Shown here: positions 1 to 9,000 of the stretch, piece after piece | Position numbering within the stretch: position 1 is the first letter of the stretch | Layout of the letters: each line of letters opens with the position of its first letter | Assembly (NCBI GenBank): GCA_024998815.1 | Contig: JACEUQ010000001.1 | Location: forward strand, 1-64,000 | Direction of reading: 5' to 3' | Length of the DNA: 64,000 nucleotides | Source: Opitutus sp. | GTDB lineage: Bacteria > Verrucomicrobiota > Verrucomicrobiia > Opitutales > Opitutaceae | Position numbers and translations under genes: made by a program | The notes under the pieces: generated by a model | The model's database searches: none | What the model was told of the DNA's origin: nothing | The model's input: only the letters and a program-made list of their open reading frames with translations

Positions 1-167
1 GCTTTCGCGCGATGACCATGGGCGAATTGCTTTCCGGCGATTTGTCGGCCGAACTGACGGCGCTGCTTGCAGCCAGGCCGGAATTTGGCGATTTCGATGC
101 TGATGGCGCGGCTCGGGTCGTTGCCTGCTTAACCTCGCCTCCCCAGACCCCTGTTTCAATTCCATGA
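1..167 (+). CDS. C-terminal end of an unidentified protein (5' end outside window)
   Basis: An open frame enters the window at base 3 and ends at TGA 165-167, giving about 54 residues with no family I recognise. Its stop overlaps the neuB start as ATGA (164-167), the same junction used by the next genes, so it is very probably the upstream member of the same operon. In nonulosonate clusters this position often holds a sugar-nucleotide enzyme or cytidylyltransferase, but nothing in these residues shows that. Confidence 0.55.
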   Translation, partial: FRAMTMGELLSGDLSAELTALLAARPEFGDFDADGAARVVACLTSPPQTPVSIP

Positions 168-1192
168 ATCCCCCCCTTCCCCTTCTCGTGGCCGAAATCG
201 GCATCAATCACAACGGTGACATGGCGCTCGCCGAGGCGATGGTACGTGCGGCAGCGGACGCCGGTGCCGATGCGGTGAAATTTCAAAACTACGCCACCGA
301 GGATTTTCTCTCCGATCATGCGCTCACCTATACCTACCGTAGCCAGGGGCGGGAGATCACCGAATCGCAGTTCGCGATGTTTAAGCGCTGCGAGCTTGGC
401 GACGCTGATCTGGCGCGGCTGAAGGCCTGTTGCGACGCGTGCGGGGTGATGTTTTTCAGCACGCCGACCAGCTCGGCCGGGGTGGATGCGCTGGTGCGCG
501 CCGGGGCCACGCACCTGAAAAACGGTTCTGATTACCTCGGGCATCTTCCGCTGATCCGGCACATGGCGCGGAGTGGGCTGCCGACTATTCTTTCAACTGG
601 CATGGCCACCGAGGTCGAAATTGTCGAAGCGGTGGACGCCTACCGGGGCGCGGGGGGGCGCGAGTTGGTGTTGCTGGCGTGCACCTCGGCCTATCCGACG
701 CCCCCGGAGCAGGCCCACCTCCGGCGCATACCGGCGCTGGCTGCTCGTTTCGGCTGCGCCCCGGGTTTTAGCGACCACACAGCGGGCTGGGAGGCGGCGG
801 TCGCCGCGGTGTGTTTGGGCGCCGTTATGGTGGAGAAGCATTTCACCACCGATCGCACTTTGCCGGGGCCCGACCAGTGGTTCTCCTCCGATCCGGCGGA
901 GTTTGCTGAACTCGTACGCCGGGTGCGAGACGCCGAGACCCTGCTGGGCCACGCCGACCTCGGACCGACCGCGGCCGAGAAGCGTTCCCGCGTTGATTTT
1001 CGCCTGTCTTGCGTGGCAGCCCGGGATTTGCCGGCAGCTCACGTTGTTGAAGCGGGGGACATCGCCTTCCGGCGCCCGGCCACCGGTCTTCCCCCGTCGC
1101 AGGTTGAGCGGCTGGTGGGCCTTCGCCTGCCTGGCCAGCTCAAACGCGGTGAACCATTTACTGAACAACAACTACTTACACTTTTATCATGA
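164..1192 (+). CDS. neuB: NeuB-family nonulosonate (sialic/legionaminic/pseudaminic acid) synthase
   Basis: 342 residues, the normal length for NeuB-type synthases, which condense phosphoenolpyruvate with a six-carbon amino sugar to make a nine-carbon nonulosonic acid in the cytoplasm. The N-terminal TIM barrel shows the family signature AEIGINHNGD (about residues 10-19), then DAVKFQ, FFSTPTS, LKNGSDYLGHLPLI, STGMAT, CTSAYPTP, GFSDHT and EKHFTTDRTLPGPDQWFS. The last 60 residues form a SAF (antifreeze-like) domain. The start is set by the ATGA overlap with the preceding gene, and its own stop overlaps the next start the same way. The sequence does not say which acid is made. A sugar formyltransferase and PIG-L deacetylase downstream suggest a modified, perhaps N-formylated, residue. 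Confidence 0.93.
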   Translation: MNPPLPLLVAEIGINHNGDMALAEAMVRAAADAGADAVKFQNYATEDFLSDHALTYTYRSQGREITESQFAMFKRCELGDADLARLKACCDACGVMFFSTPTSSAGVDALVRAGATHLKNGSDYLGHLPLIRHMARSGLPTILSTGMATEVEIVEAVDAYRGAGGRELVLLACTSAYPTPPEQAHLRRIPALAARFGCAPGFSDHTAGWEAAVAAVCLGAVMVEKHFTTDRTLPGPDQWFSSDPAEFAELVRRVRDAETLLGHADLGPTAAEKRSRVDFRLSCVAARDLPAAHVVEAGDIAFRRPATGLPPSQVERLVGLRLPGQLKRGEPFTEQQLLTLLS

Positions 1193-1358
1193 ATACAGCT
1201 CCAATCGACCCGGCTTGGGAAGATGCCATTTATTCGCAAGGTCGGCACCTCAACCGCTACCCCTTTGATGCGGTAGTCAGTTTTGTTTATCGCTATCGCC
1301 CCACAGGCCGCGCGCCGCAGGAAATCCGTATACTCGAAGTGGGTTGCGGAGCGGGTAA
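1189..1358 (+). pseudogene. Class I SAM methyltransferase, N-terminal fragment (split by IS630)
   Basis: Starts at ATG 1189 inside the neuB stop (ATGA). It encodes the N-terminus of a SAM-dependent methyltransferase up to the glycine-rich SAM loop ILEVGCGAGN, where the IS630 element interrupts it. The bases TAA at 1356-1358 recur at 2513-2515 after the element. Joining the halves with one TAA copy gives GCGAGNNLWFAARE, an uninterrupted motif I of this family. As it stands, translation runs into the IS and stops after 76 codons, so no active enzyme is made. Confidence 0.88.
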
Positions 1359-2512
1359 TACCGTTTATTTAGCTAAACAGGTCTATTGGAATGATTGCTG
1401 CTTTAGGGGAAACCAATGAAACCGAAAATCAAGTTGGTGGATGAGCAGGGGCGAAAAGAGGTGAAGGCGCTGTTGGCCGGGGAGGAGCAGGCAGGATTGC
1501 CAAAGGCCAGGTTGATGGCCGTGAGGTTGGCGTTTACTGGACAGCATAGCCTGGAGGAGATTGCGGAGTTGACGGGGATGGTACGCAGTCGGGTGATCGA
1601 GTGGATCGGACGTTTCCGCAAAGAGGGAGTACAGGGGCTCAAGAATAAGCCCAGAGGGGGCGCGAAGGCGGGTAGCACCCAAGTGACCCCGAGCGCTGAA
1701 TCCGGGTTGATCGAAGGGCTCAAAGAGGGCCGATGGAAGCGGGCCGAAGAAGTCCAACGTTGGGCGAAGAGCCAGGGGGTGAACTTGTCACGGCCCGGGG
1801 TGTATGGATGGCTGCGGCGGGTGGGGGCGAAGCTGAAGTTGCCGCGCAAAAGTCACGCGAAAAAGGATCCTGCCAAAGCCGATGCGTTCAAGCGGGAGTT
1901 GGACACTCGCCTAGCCGCGCTGGGTTTACCAAAAGGAACGAAGGTAAGGGTTTGGGTGGCCGACGAACACCGCTACGGACTGATCAGTGTCTTGCGCCGC
2001 GTGTGGACTTTAAGGGGGCACCGCCCCACTGCGCCTTACCGCACTCGTTACCAATGGGGCTATCTTTACTCCGCGCTCGAGGTAGCCGGCGATGGTTTGG
2101 CCGAAGCCATGTTCGCCGATGGAGTAAGTCTGGACATGAGCCACGCCTTTCTTCGCCAAATCAGCACCCGTGATCCCGAAGCAGTCCACGTCATCATCTG
2201 GGATCAGGCTGGTTTCCACCAGAACACCGACACCTCGCTCGATCAACTGCCCCCGAACGTACGCATTATCTCGCTGCCTCCCTATAGCCCTGAACTTAAC
2301 CCGGTCGAAAAACTTGGTGATCTGATCAAGGACCGCATCGGCAACATTCTTTACGACACCCTTGGCGACATCGAAGCGGCCATCAGCGAGAAACTCCATC
2401 CCATCTGGCACGGTCCAGAGCGCGTTCGAAAATTGATCGGCGAGGGTTGGCTTCTCGCTAAAACAAACTGTTCCTTCAAACGCTATAGACCCGTTTTGGC
2501 ATAGAAATAGTA
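1359..2512 (+). mobile_element. IS630-family insertion sequence, complete (1154 bp)
   Basis: The ends TACCGTTTATTTAG at 1359 and, in reverse complement, TACTATTTCTATG at 2512 form imperfect inverted repeats of about 30 bp that share the inner block GGTCTAT. Flanks are TAA on both sides (1356-1358 and 2513-2515). IS630/Tc1 elements duplicate TA, so the duplication is TA, or TAA if the termini begin at TACC. It carries one transposase gene. It sits inside a methyltransferase gene of a tightly coupled operon and should reduce expression of the genes after it unless it supplies a promoter. Confidence 0.93.
1416..2504 (+). CDS. IS630-family transposase
   Basis: 362 residues. The N-terminal part is a helix-turn-helix region (about residues 25-85, LEEIAELTGMVRSRVIEWI). 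The C-terminal part is a DDE_3 catalytic domain with the triad visible as VADEHRYG (first Asp), IIWDQAGFH (second Asp) and SPELNPVEKL (Glu), the usual IS630 layout. The gene fills the element almost end to end and looks intact, so the element may be active. A decayed relative lies near 51.64-51.79 kb. Confidence 0.94.
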   Translation: MKPKIKLVDEQGRKEVKALLAGEEQAGLPKARLMAVRLAFTGQHSLEEIAELTGMVRSRVIEWIGRFRKEGVQGLKNKPRGGAKAGSTQVTPSAESGLIEGLKEGRWKRAEEVQRWAKSQGVNLSRPGVYGWLRRVGAKLKLPRKSHAKKDPAKADAFKRELDTRLAALGLPKGTKVRVWVADEHRYGLISVLRRVWTLRGHRPTAPYRTRYQWGYLYSALEVAGDGLAEAMFADGVSLDMSHAFLRQISTRDPEAVHVIIWDQAGFHQNTDTSLDQLPPNVRIISLPPYSPELNPVEKLGDLIKDRIGNILYDTLGDIEAAISEKLHPIWHGPERVRKLIGEGWLLAKTNCSFKRYRPVLA

Positions 2513-3044
2513 TAACAACTTGTGGTTTGCCGCTCGGGAAGGGTTCGATGTGGCCGGTATCGACGGCAGTGTTTCGGCCGTGGACCATGCGCGGCGGCGC
2601 TTTGAACAGGAGGGACTCAAGGGCGACCTTCGGGTGGGTTTGTTTGGGCAGTTGCCTTGGCCCGATGACAGCTTCGACTTGGTGGTGGACCGCGGTTCGC
2701 TGACCTGTGTTGCGCCCGCTGGGCAGCAGGAGGCGGTGACGGAGATTCACCGCGTGCTGCGACCGGGCGGATATTTTTTCCATAACGGCTATTCTTCCCG
2801 GCATTTAAGCGCCCAGTTGGGGACTAAACTGCCGGATGGTCGCACCACCGATATTACCAGCGGAAGCTTGGTGGGCGTTGGCGCATTGTATTTCAGCACG
2901 CGTGAGGACATTTTTGCCCGCTTTTCGCATGGCTGGGAAATCGGCTCGTTTGAACACGTCGTGAGTGAATCGGTGGCGCTCTCGGCGGATACCTCGCCTG
3001 CTTGTACCCACGCTGAGTGGAGGGTGGTCGTTCGTAAGCTATGA
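2513..3044 (+). pseudogene. Class I SAM methyltransferase, C-terminal part (split by IS630)
   Basis: This is the distal two thirds of the gene begun at 1189. It reads LWFAAREGFDVAGIDGS (the acidic residue binding the SAM ribose), then PWPDDSFDLVVDRGSLTC and HRVLRPGGYF, the standard motifs II and III of a small-molecule methyltransferase. No good start exists in this half, so any product would lack the SAM loop. The TGA stop at 3042-3044 overlaps the formyltransferase ATG at 3041. The target in the parent pathway is probably a sugar, which is inferred from neighbours only. Confidence 0.87.
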
Positions 3045-3988
3045 GTATGTCGCTGCGGGTCGTCTTCCTCGGCAACCACACCGTGGGTGTACGCACACTC
3101 ACGGCCATCCGCCAGCAGGCGCTGCTTGTGGGCGTGGTCGCCCATCCCGATGACCCCGAGGACGGCGTGCGCTACGAGTCGGTTCACGCTGAGGCCGTTC
3201 GCCTCGGAGTGCCGGCGATCCGCTCGACGGGCAAGGCCCCAGCGCTGAAGGAATTTATCCGCGCCTGTGCTCCCGATTTGTTGTGGATTGCGGATTTTCG
3301 CTACCTGCTGCCGCCCGACGTAGTGGCGCTCGCCTCTCTGGGCGCGGTAAATCTCCATCCCAGCCTGTTGCCGGCTTATCGGGGCCGGGCTTCGATTAAC
3401 TGGGCCATCCTGCGCGGCGAAGCTCGCCTGGGACTCACCGCCCATATCGTGGAGGCGGGCATGGATACCGGGGATATCGTTGGGCAAAGTTCCTATGAGC
3501 TACGCGCTGATCAGGACGTGGGCGATGCGCTCAATTTGCTTTATCCGATTTACGGACACCTCACGGCCGAGGTCTTATCCGCCTACATTGCCGGGAGGGT
3601 TACGCGTCGGCCCCAAAATCAAAGCGAGGCCAGTGAGTTTCCTCGCCGCACGCCCGCAGACGGGGCTGTTGATTGGACACGGAGTGCACGTGAGGTGCGT
3701 GATCTCATTCGGGCGGTTGCCCGCCCTTATCCTGGTGCATTTGCACCCACTCTCGGTGGCTGTGTGCGACTTTGGCGCGCAGGGGAGATTTTGCGCTTTT
3801 CGGGCACGAGCCATCCCGCCCCAGGTGAAATTCTGGAGGCTGCGCACGACGGCCATCTGCGGGTGGCCTGTAAAGACGCCAGCCTTCTTATAATCGAAAG
3901 TGCATGGGAGGGCGTTGTTCATGCCCGTCCATCCGTCGGCGTTATCCTTGGCGATGGCTCACCCCAAAATTCCCTACGCGGCAAATGA
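3041..3988 (+). CDS. Formyltransferase family protein (sugar N-formyltransferase-like)
   Basis: 315 residues with the Fmt/ArnA fold. After a Rossmann-like N-terminus (LRVVFLGNHTVGVRTL) come the N10-formyltetrahydrofolate-dependent catalytic features: NLHPSLLPAYRGR with the catalytic Asn and His, and GMDTGDIV with the catalytic Asp. An OB-fold-like C-terminal region starts near residue 205. The housekeeping Fmt acts on methionyl-tRNA, but a copy inside a surface-glycan operon next to neuB more likely formylates an amino sugar. This assignment is inferred. ATGA overlaps join it to both neighbours. Confidence 0.82.
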   Translation: MSMSLRVVFLGNHTVGVRTLTAIRQQALLVGVVAHPDDPEDGVRYESVHAEAVRLGVPAIRSTGKAPALKEFIRACAPDLLWIADFRYLLPPDVVALASLGAVNLHPSLLPAYRGRASINWAILRGEARLGLTAHIVEAGMDTGDIVGQSSYELRADQDVGDALNLLYPIYGHLTAEVLSAYIAGRVTRRPQNQSEASEFPRRTPADGAVDWTRSAREVRDLIRAVARPYPGAFAPTLGGCVRLWRAGEILRFSGTSHPAPGEILEAAHDGHLRVACKDASLLIIESAWEGVVHARPSVGVILGDGSPQNSLRGK

Positions 3989-4614
3989 CCTCCCTCGATT
4001 CCTCCACTGCCCGCGATGATCAAACCACCATCGCATTTTTCAGTAAACAGTTGGAACGCCACCAAGAGGGACCATTGGCGGTGAATTGGGGCAGCCAAGC
4101 CGGTCAGGATCGCCGCTTTGCTGTGTTGGCTGGAATTGGGGATATGACCGGTTGTCGGGTGCTTGATGTGGGCTGTGGTCTTGGAGGGTTCTATGATTGG
4201 CAACTGCGGCAGGGACTCGGACTGGACTACGTCGGGGTGGATATCACTCCGGGCATGATTGAAGCGGCGCGCTTGCGCCACCCAGGGGTGGATTTTCAAG
4301 TGGCCAATGTTTTGGCGACCGACCCCGGCCAGTTTGATTACGTTATCGCCAGTGGCATTTTCTACCTGCGGCAACACGAGCCCGAAGCGTTCCTTGAACG
4401 GATGGTGACCCGGTTGTTCGGGCTAGCCCGGCGCGGCGTGGCCGTTAACTCGCTCAGCACTTGGAGTCCGCGGCGCGATGCCGGTGAATTCTACGCTGAC
4501 CCGGTGCACACCCTTGAATTTTGTCGCTCTTTAACCTCCGCCGTTGTGCTTCGGCACGATTATCATCCCGGAGACTTTACCCTTTATCTCCACCAAGCAG
4601 CCTTCGCCTCATGA
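3985..4614 (+). CDS. Class I SAM-dependent methyltransferase
   Basis: 209 residues starting at the ATG that overlaps the previous stop (3985-3988). An earlier in-frame ATG at 3904 would overlap the formyltransferase by 85 bp and is unlikely. Motif I is VLDVGCGLGGFYDW (about residues 54-67), followed by YVGVDITPGMIEAAR and the acidic FDYVIASGIF. The family resembles trans-aconitate or sugar methyltransferases. The acceptor is unknown; the operon suggests a sugar nucleotide or glycan. The stop overlaps the WbqC-like ATG. Confidence 0.82.
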   Translation: MTSLDSSTARDDQTTIAFFSKQLERHQEGPLAVNWGSQAGQDRRFAVLAGIGDMTGCRVLDVGCGLGGFYDWQLRQGLGLDYVGVDITPGMIEAARLRHPGVDFQVANVLATDPGQFDYVIASGIFYLRQHEPEAFLERMVTRLFGLARRGVAVNSLSTWSPRRDAGEFYADPVHTLEFCRSLTSAVVLRHDYHPGDFTLYLHQAAFAS

Positions 4615-5336
4615 TCGTCTCCATCATGCAACCTGCCTACCTGCCTTGGTTGGGCTATTTCGATCGCATCGCCAAAAGCGATCTTCACATCGTGCTGGAC
4701 GACGTCGCTATCGATGCCAACAGCAAGACCAAGTTCGCCAACCGTAACAAAATCCGCACGCCGGATGGCTGGATTTGGCTTACCGTGCCGCTCCGCTCAA
4801 AGGGCAAGCACGGCAACTTGCTCCTCAGTGAGGCTGAGATTACCCCTGACACCCCTTGGAGGCAAAAACACCTTGGGGCGCTGCAATCCAACTACACCCG
4901 CACGCCTTACTTTGCCGAGCACCGGGCCTATTTCGGGGATATCTATGCGCGGGATTGGGCCCACTTGGATGCGCTCACGGCGGAGACCACCGGTTATCTC
5001 CGTGGCGCTCTGGGCATCACCTGTCCGATTCAGCGCAGCTCGGCCATGAATGCCAGCGGCGAGAAGGATGCGCTCATCCTGAATTTATGCCGCGAGGTGG
5101 GCGCAACCACCTACATTTCGGGCCCGTTCGGCAGGGAGTACCTTGACGCAGCCGCCTTCGCTGCGGCTGGAATCCAGCTGGTGTTTCATGATTATGCGCA
5201 TCCCGAGTATGCACAGGGCTTCCCTGGTTTTGAGCCCTACATGTCTGTCGTGGACTTGCTTTGCACCCAAGGCCCGGCTGCTGGCGACATCCTGCGCAGC
5301 AGCGAAACTTCACTGGTTAAAGCCGACCTTTTATGA
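4611..5336 (+). CDS. WbqC-like family protein
   Basis: 241 residues from the ATG overlapping the preceding stop. The N-terminus IVSIMQPAYLPWLGYFDRI is the hallmark of the WbqC family, followed by HIVLDDVAIDANSK, FANRNKIRTPDGWIWLTVPL and a late YISGPFGREYLD. WbqC proteins occur in O-antigen and other glycan clusters and are thought to take part in making or modifying rare amino sugars; the reaction is not settled. Neighbours (formyltransferase, deacetylase, neuB) fit that role. The ATGA overlap to the PIG-L gene follows. Confidence 0.9.
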   Translation: MIVSIMQPAYLPWLGYFDRIAKSDLHIVLDDVAIDANSKTKFANRNKIRTPDGWIWLTVPLRSKGKHGNLLLSEAEITPDTPWRQKHLGALQSNYTRTPYFAEHRAYFGDIYARDWAHLDALTAETTGYLRGALGITCPIQRSSAMNASGEKDALILNLCREVGATTYISGPFGREYLDAAAFAAAGIQLVFHDYAHPEYAQGFPGFEPYMSVVDLLCTQGPAAGDILRSSETSLVKADLL

Positions 5337-6016
5337 ACCGAATTCTTGTAATCGCCGCCCATCCTGATGACGAAGTGCTCGGCTGCGGGGGCACCCTGGC
5401 GAAGTTCGCCGCCGAGGGCGCCGCCGTCTCCGTGCTCATTCTCGCCAACGGCCTCACCTCGCGCCCCGGCTTCGATCCGGTGCGCGACGCCGAAATGCTC
5501 AAAGTCCACCACGAGCGCGCTCGCCGCGCCGGTGCGCTGCTTGGCGTGCGCGAAGTCAACGTGGCCGGCTTCCCCGACCAGCGCATGGACACCCTGCCGC
5601 TGCTCGACATCACCCAGACAATCGAGCGTGAGATCGCCCGCGTGCAGCCGTCGATCGTCTTCACCCAGCACGGCGGGGATTTGAACCTCGATCACGTTAT
5701 CACCTTCCGCGCCACCCTGACCGCCACCCGCCCGATGGCCGGAGGCGTTGTGCGCGAGCTTTACAGTTACGAGGTGCCGTCATCGTCGGAGTGGGCGTTC
5801 GGTCAATTCGAGCCGCGTTTCCAGCCGTCGGTCTTTTTCGACATCGCCGACCACCTCGACGCGAAAATCGCGGCCATGCAGGTTTACGAGAGCGAGACGC
5901 GCGTCTTCCCGCACCCGCGCTCGCCCGAGGCCCTGCGCGCCTTAGCCCTCCAGCGCGGGGCCGCCTCCGGCCTGCGCGCCGCTGAGGCCTTCCACTGCGT
6001 GCGTTGCCTTCGCTAA
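5333..6016 (+). CDS. PIG-L family N-acetylglucosaminyl deacetylase
   Basis: 227 residues. The metal-binding motif AAHPDDEVLGCGG lies at residues 7-19, and the later histidine motif QHGGDLNLDHV is present, as in LmbE/PIG-L zinc deacetylases that remove an N-acetyl group from sugar substrates. The order deacetylase plus formyltransferase is what an N-acetyl to N-formyl exchange on an amino sugar would need; that link is inference. Codons here are extremely GC-rich at third positions. It is the last gene of the ATGA chain and is followed by a 36-bp gap before the glycosyltransferase. Confidence 0.9.
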   Translation: MNRILVIAAHPDDEVLGCGGTLAKFAAEGAAVSVLILANGLTSRPGFDPVRDAEMLKVHHERARRAGALLGVREVNVAGFPDQRMDTLPLLDITQTIEREIARVQPSIVFTQHGGDLNLDHVITFRATLTATRPMAGGVVRELYSYEVPSSSEWAFGQFEPRFQPSVFFDIADHLDAKIAAMQVYESETRVFPHPRSPEALRALALQRGAASGLRAAEAFHCVRCLR

Positions 6017-6052
6017 GTCAATTCCTGGTCCGCCCCCTCTTTCTGTCCCCTG

Positions 6053-9000
6053 ATGAAAAACATCCTGTTCTTTTCGCCCTACGCTTTTTGGAAACTGCAT
6101 GCGTTGTATGAGGTCGGGCTGTTTCACCACTTTAAGCACCGCGGGCTTAATGTGGATTACATCCACTGCGACGGGGTTTTTGGCGACTGCGATCTGTACT
6201 GGGAGGCCACCGTCGGCCCACGTCCCGCCTGTGCCTGCGAGGTTTGCCAACGTGAGGTCAATGCCTTCCTCAAGCAGTATCACTTGCCCGTCGATCCGCT
6301 CGGCGCTTACACCCGACCCGAGGAGAAAATCGCCGCGCGCGGGTTTGTCGACGCGTTGCCCAACACCGGGCTGCTACAGGCGGAGTTTCTTGGCTTCCCC
6401 TTGGCCACGTGGATCAAGTCCTCGGTTCACACCCACCTGCGCGTCAACGTACTTGATCCGGCCAACCCGGGGCATGCCCGGAGCCTGCGCAGCTACCTTT
6501 ACCATGGAGCTGTCGCGCTACAGGCGATTCAGCGCGTGTTGACCGAGAAACGCCCCGACGTGGTCGTGTTGTTCAACGGCCGCATGTCCTATCCCAACAT
6601 CGCCCTCGAGCTCGCCAGACTGCGCGGCATCCGGGTGGTCTGCCACGAGCGCGGCGTGCTGCGCGAGTCGCTCGCGCTTTGGGAAAACAACCACTGCATT
6701 TCGTTCGGGGTCTTTGCCGAGATGGCGGAAAAGTGGGGCGCAGTCCCCCTGAATGGACCGGAGGCGACCCTGGCCGCCAAATGGCTGGCGGACCGCGCCA
6801 AGGGCAAAAACCTCAACTGGCGGGCGTTCAGCACCGACGGGTCCAGCGGCGCTTTCCCAGGGTTCATGGCCCGGCACCCCGGTAAGAAAGTCGCTGTGCT
6901 GTTCACTAGCAGCATGGATGAGATGATCGCCTGCGAGGACTACCAATGCGTTTTCGGCGATCAGATTCCTTGGATCGAGCGCACCGTGGCCGAGTTTGCG
7001 ACCATGTCAGACGCCGTGCTCGTGATACGCGCTCACCCGAACTCGGGCAGTAAACAATCCACCGGCGTCAACCTCGACGAACTGGGCTATTACCGGGAAC
7101 TGCAAGCGAGGCTTCCGGCCAACGTGTTTCTGGTTCAGCCCCAGGACTCGGTGAGCTCCTATGCACTGATGGAGGCGGGTGACCTGGGCTTGGTTTTCGG
7201 CAGCACTGCTGGGCTGGAGATGTTAGGACGGGGCAAACCGGTGTTGGTGGCCGCCCGTTGCCAATGGACCTATGCCCAGGTCCTGCCGCAGATCATGGAT
7301 TCCTCCGGCTACGGCGATTTGCTCCGCAGCACTCTCGCCGCGCCCAGCACGCTGGCCGAGAAGTTGGCGCGGATGCGCACCGCTTACCGGTTCATTTACG
7401 CTTACCTCTACCGTTGGCAAATCGCGTTCCCACTGGTGGCCATGCCCGATCCGCACACCGGCGAACTGCGCGCCCAGACCCTCGAGGATTTCAAACCTGG
7501 CCGCCACGCGTGCCTCGATGCGGTCGCTGGCATCGTCCTGGGTGAGAATTCACTGGTTCCCGAGGTGAGCGGCCGTTCATTAACCGACGATTCCGCCGAG
7601 ACCGCCGCTTTGGAGCGTTATGAGCGGCAGGGCGGTTATCGCTCGGGCCGCGCCGAGGGTGTGACCATCAGCGCGGTGGTGACGTGTTATAACTATGCCG
7701 ATTTCCTCCTCCCGTGTGTGCGCAGTGTCGTCGAGCAAACCCGGCCGGTGGATGAGATCATCATCGTCGATGATGGTAGCACCGACGACAGCGCTTTGGT
7801 TGCCGAGCGCTGCATTGCCGCGTTTCCCCAGGCCAATATCCGGCTTCTGCGTCAGGCCAACTCCGGCCAACCGGCGCTGGCCCGCAACGCCGGCATCCAC
7901 CAGGCGCGCGGCGATTACATCCTGCCAGTCGATGCCGACGACCGGATTGATCCCGGCTACATTGAGGCCTGCTGTGAGGCCATCGAGGACCAGCCCACCG
8001 TCGGGCTCATTTATGCTGACCCGATTTATATTAAAAACGGCCAGGCCAAGCAGGTGGTCGCGGGGCAGTTTTCTGTAGCATCGATGAAGCTGGGCAACCA
8101 GCTCGTCTATTGCTCGCTGTATAAACGCGAACTGTGGTGCCGGATCGGCGGATACCGGGACAATATTCGCGGCTATGAGGACTGGGATTTCTGGGTGGCG
8201 ATCGCTCTGCTGGAGGTAAAGGTGGTACACCTTTCGCGTCCCGGCCTGCTTTATAACGAGAAGGATACCGGAGTGTTTTCGCAGACCACCGGCTCGCATC
8301 AGCAACGCGTCGCCCGGCTGACGTTGAACAATCCCGGCGCCTTCACCGCCACCGAATTGCAGGCGGCCGCCCGGCTCCTGCGCAGCCAGGGGCAAGATGT
8401 CCCCGCGCTGTTTACTCCGGCGGCGGTCGATCGTTTTCGTAAGGAGGTCGCACTGTTGCAGGCTCGCCGTGATCGGCTCGCCGGGGCCACCGTCGGTGAC
8501 GCCCCCGAGGCGGCGGGGCAGCTCACCGCCGAGTTGTTGTTGGCCTGGCGCCATCACGACTGGATGTTGGGCGCGCAGCTGGCCGGACAGTGGCTCGCCG
8601 CCGTGGGGGCCGATCCGTTTGTGCTCACGGTGCAAGCGACCTGCTGGCAGCGCACGATGCACCCCGACCTGGCCGCCGCCGCTCGCCAAGCGGCGCAAGC
8701 GTGGACCCCGGAGTTTGTTTCGAACAACGCGCAGCCACTCGCCTTGAGCGGGGACTGGCGAAGCCTCGTGCGGGCAGGGCTGGCGCAGATGACGCCGCCG
8801 CGCCGCGAGGGCAGGGGGGCCTGGAGCTTGGCCTGGGCGTTGGTGCGGCTGGGGCGCGCCGATTTGGCCGAGGCAGTGGTGCGCGCTTGGCGCTCGACCG
8901 CGCTCGAGGCGGGGCTGGCCGATCTGATGGAAGCGGCGCTGGCAGGGATGCCCCGGCCGCAGCCGATCGCCGGTGAGGTGACGCCGGCGGCCAGCGAAGG

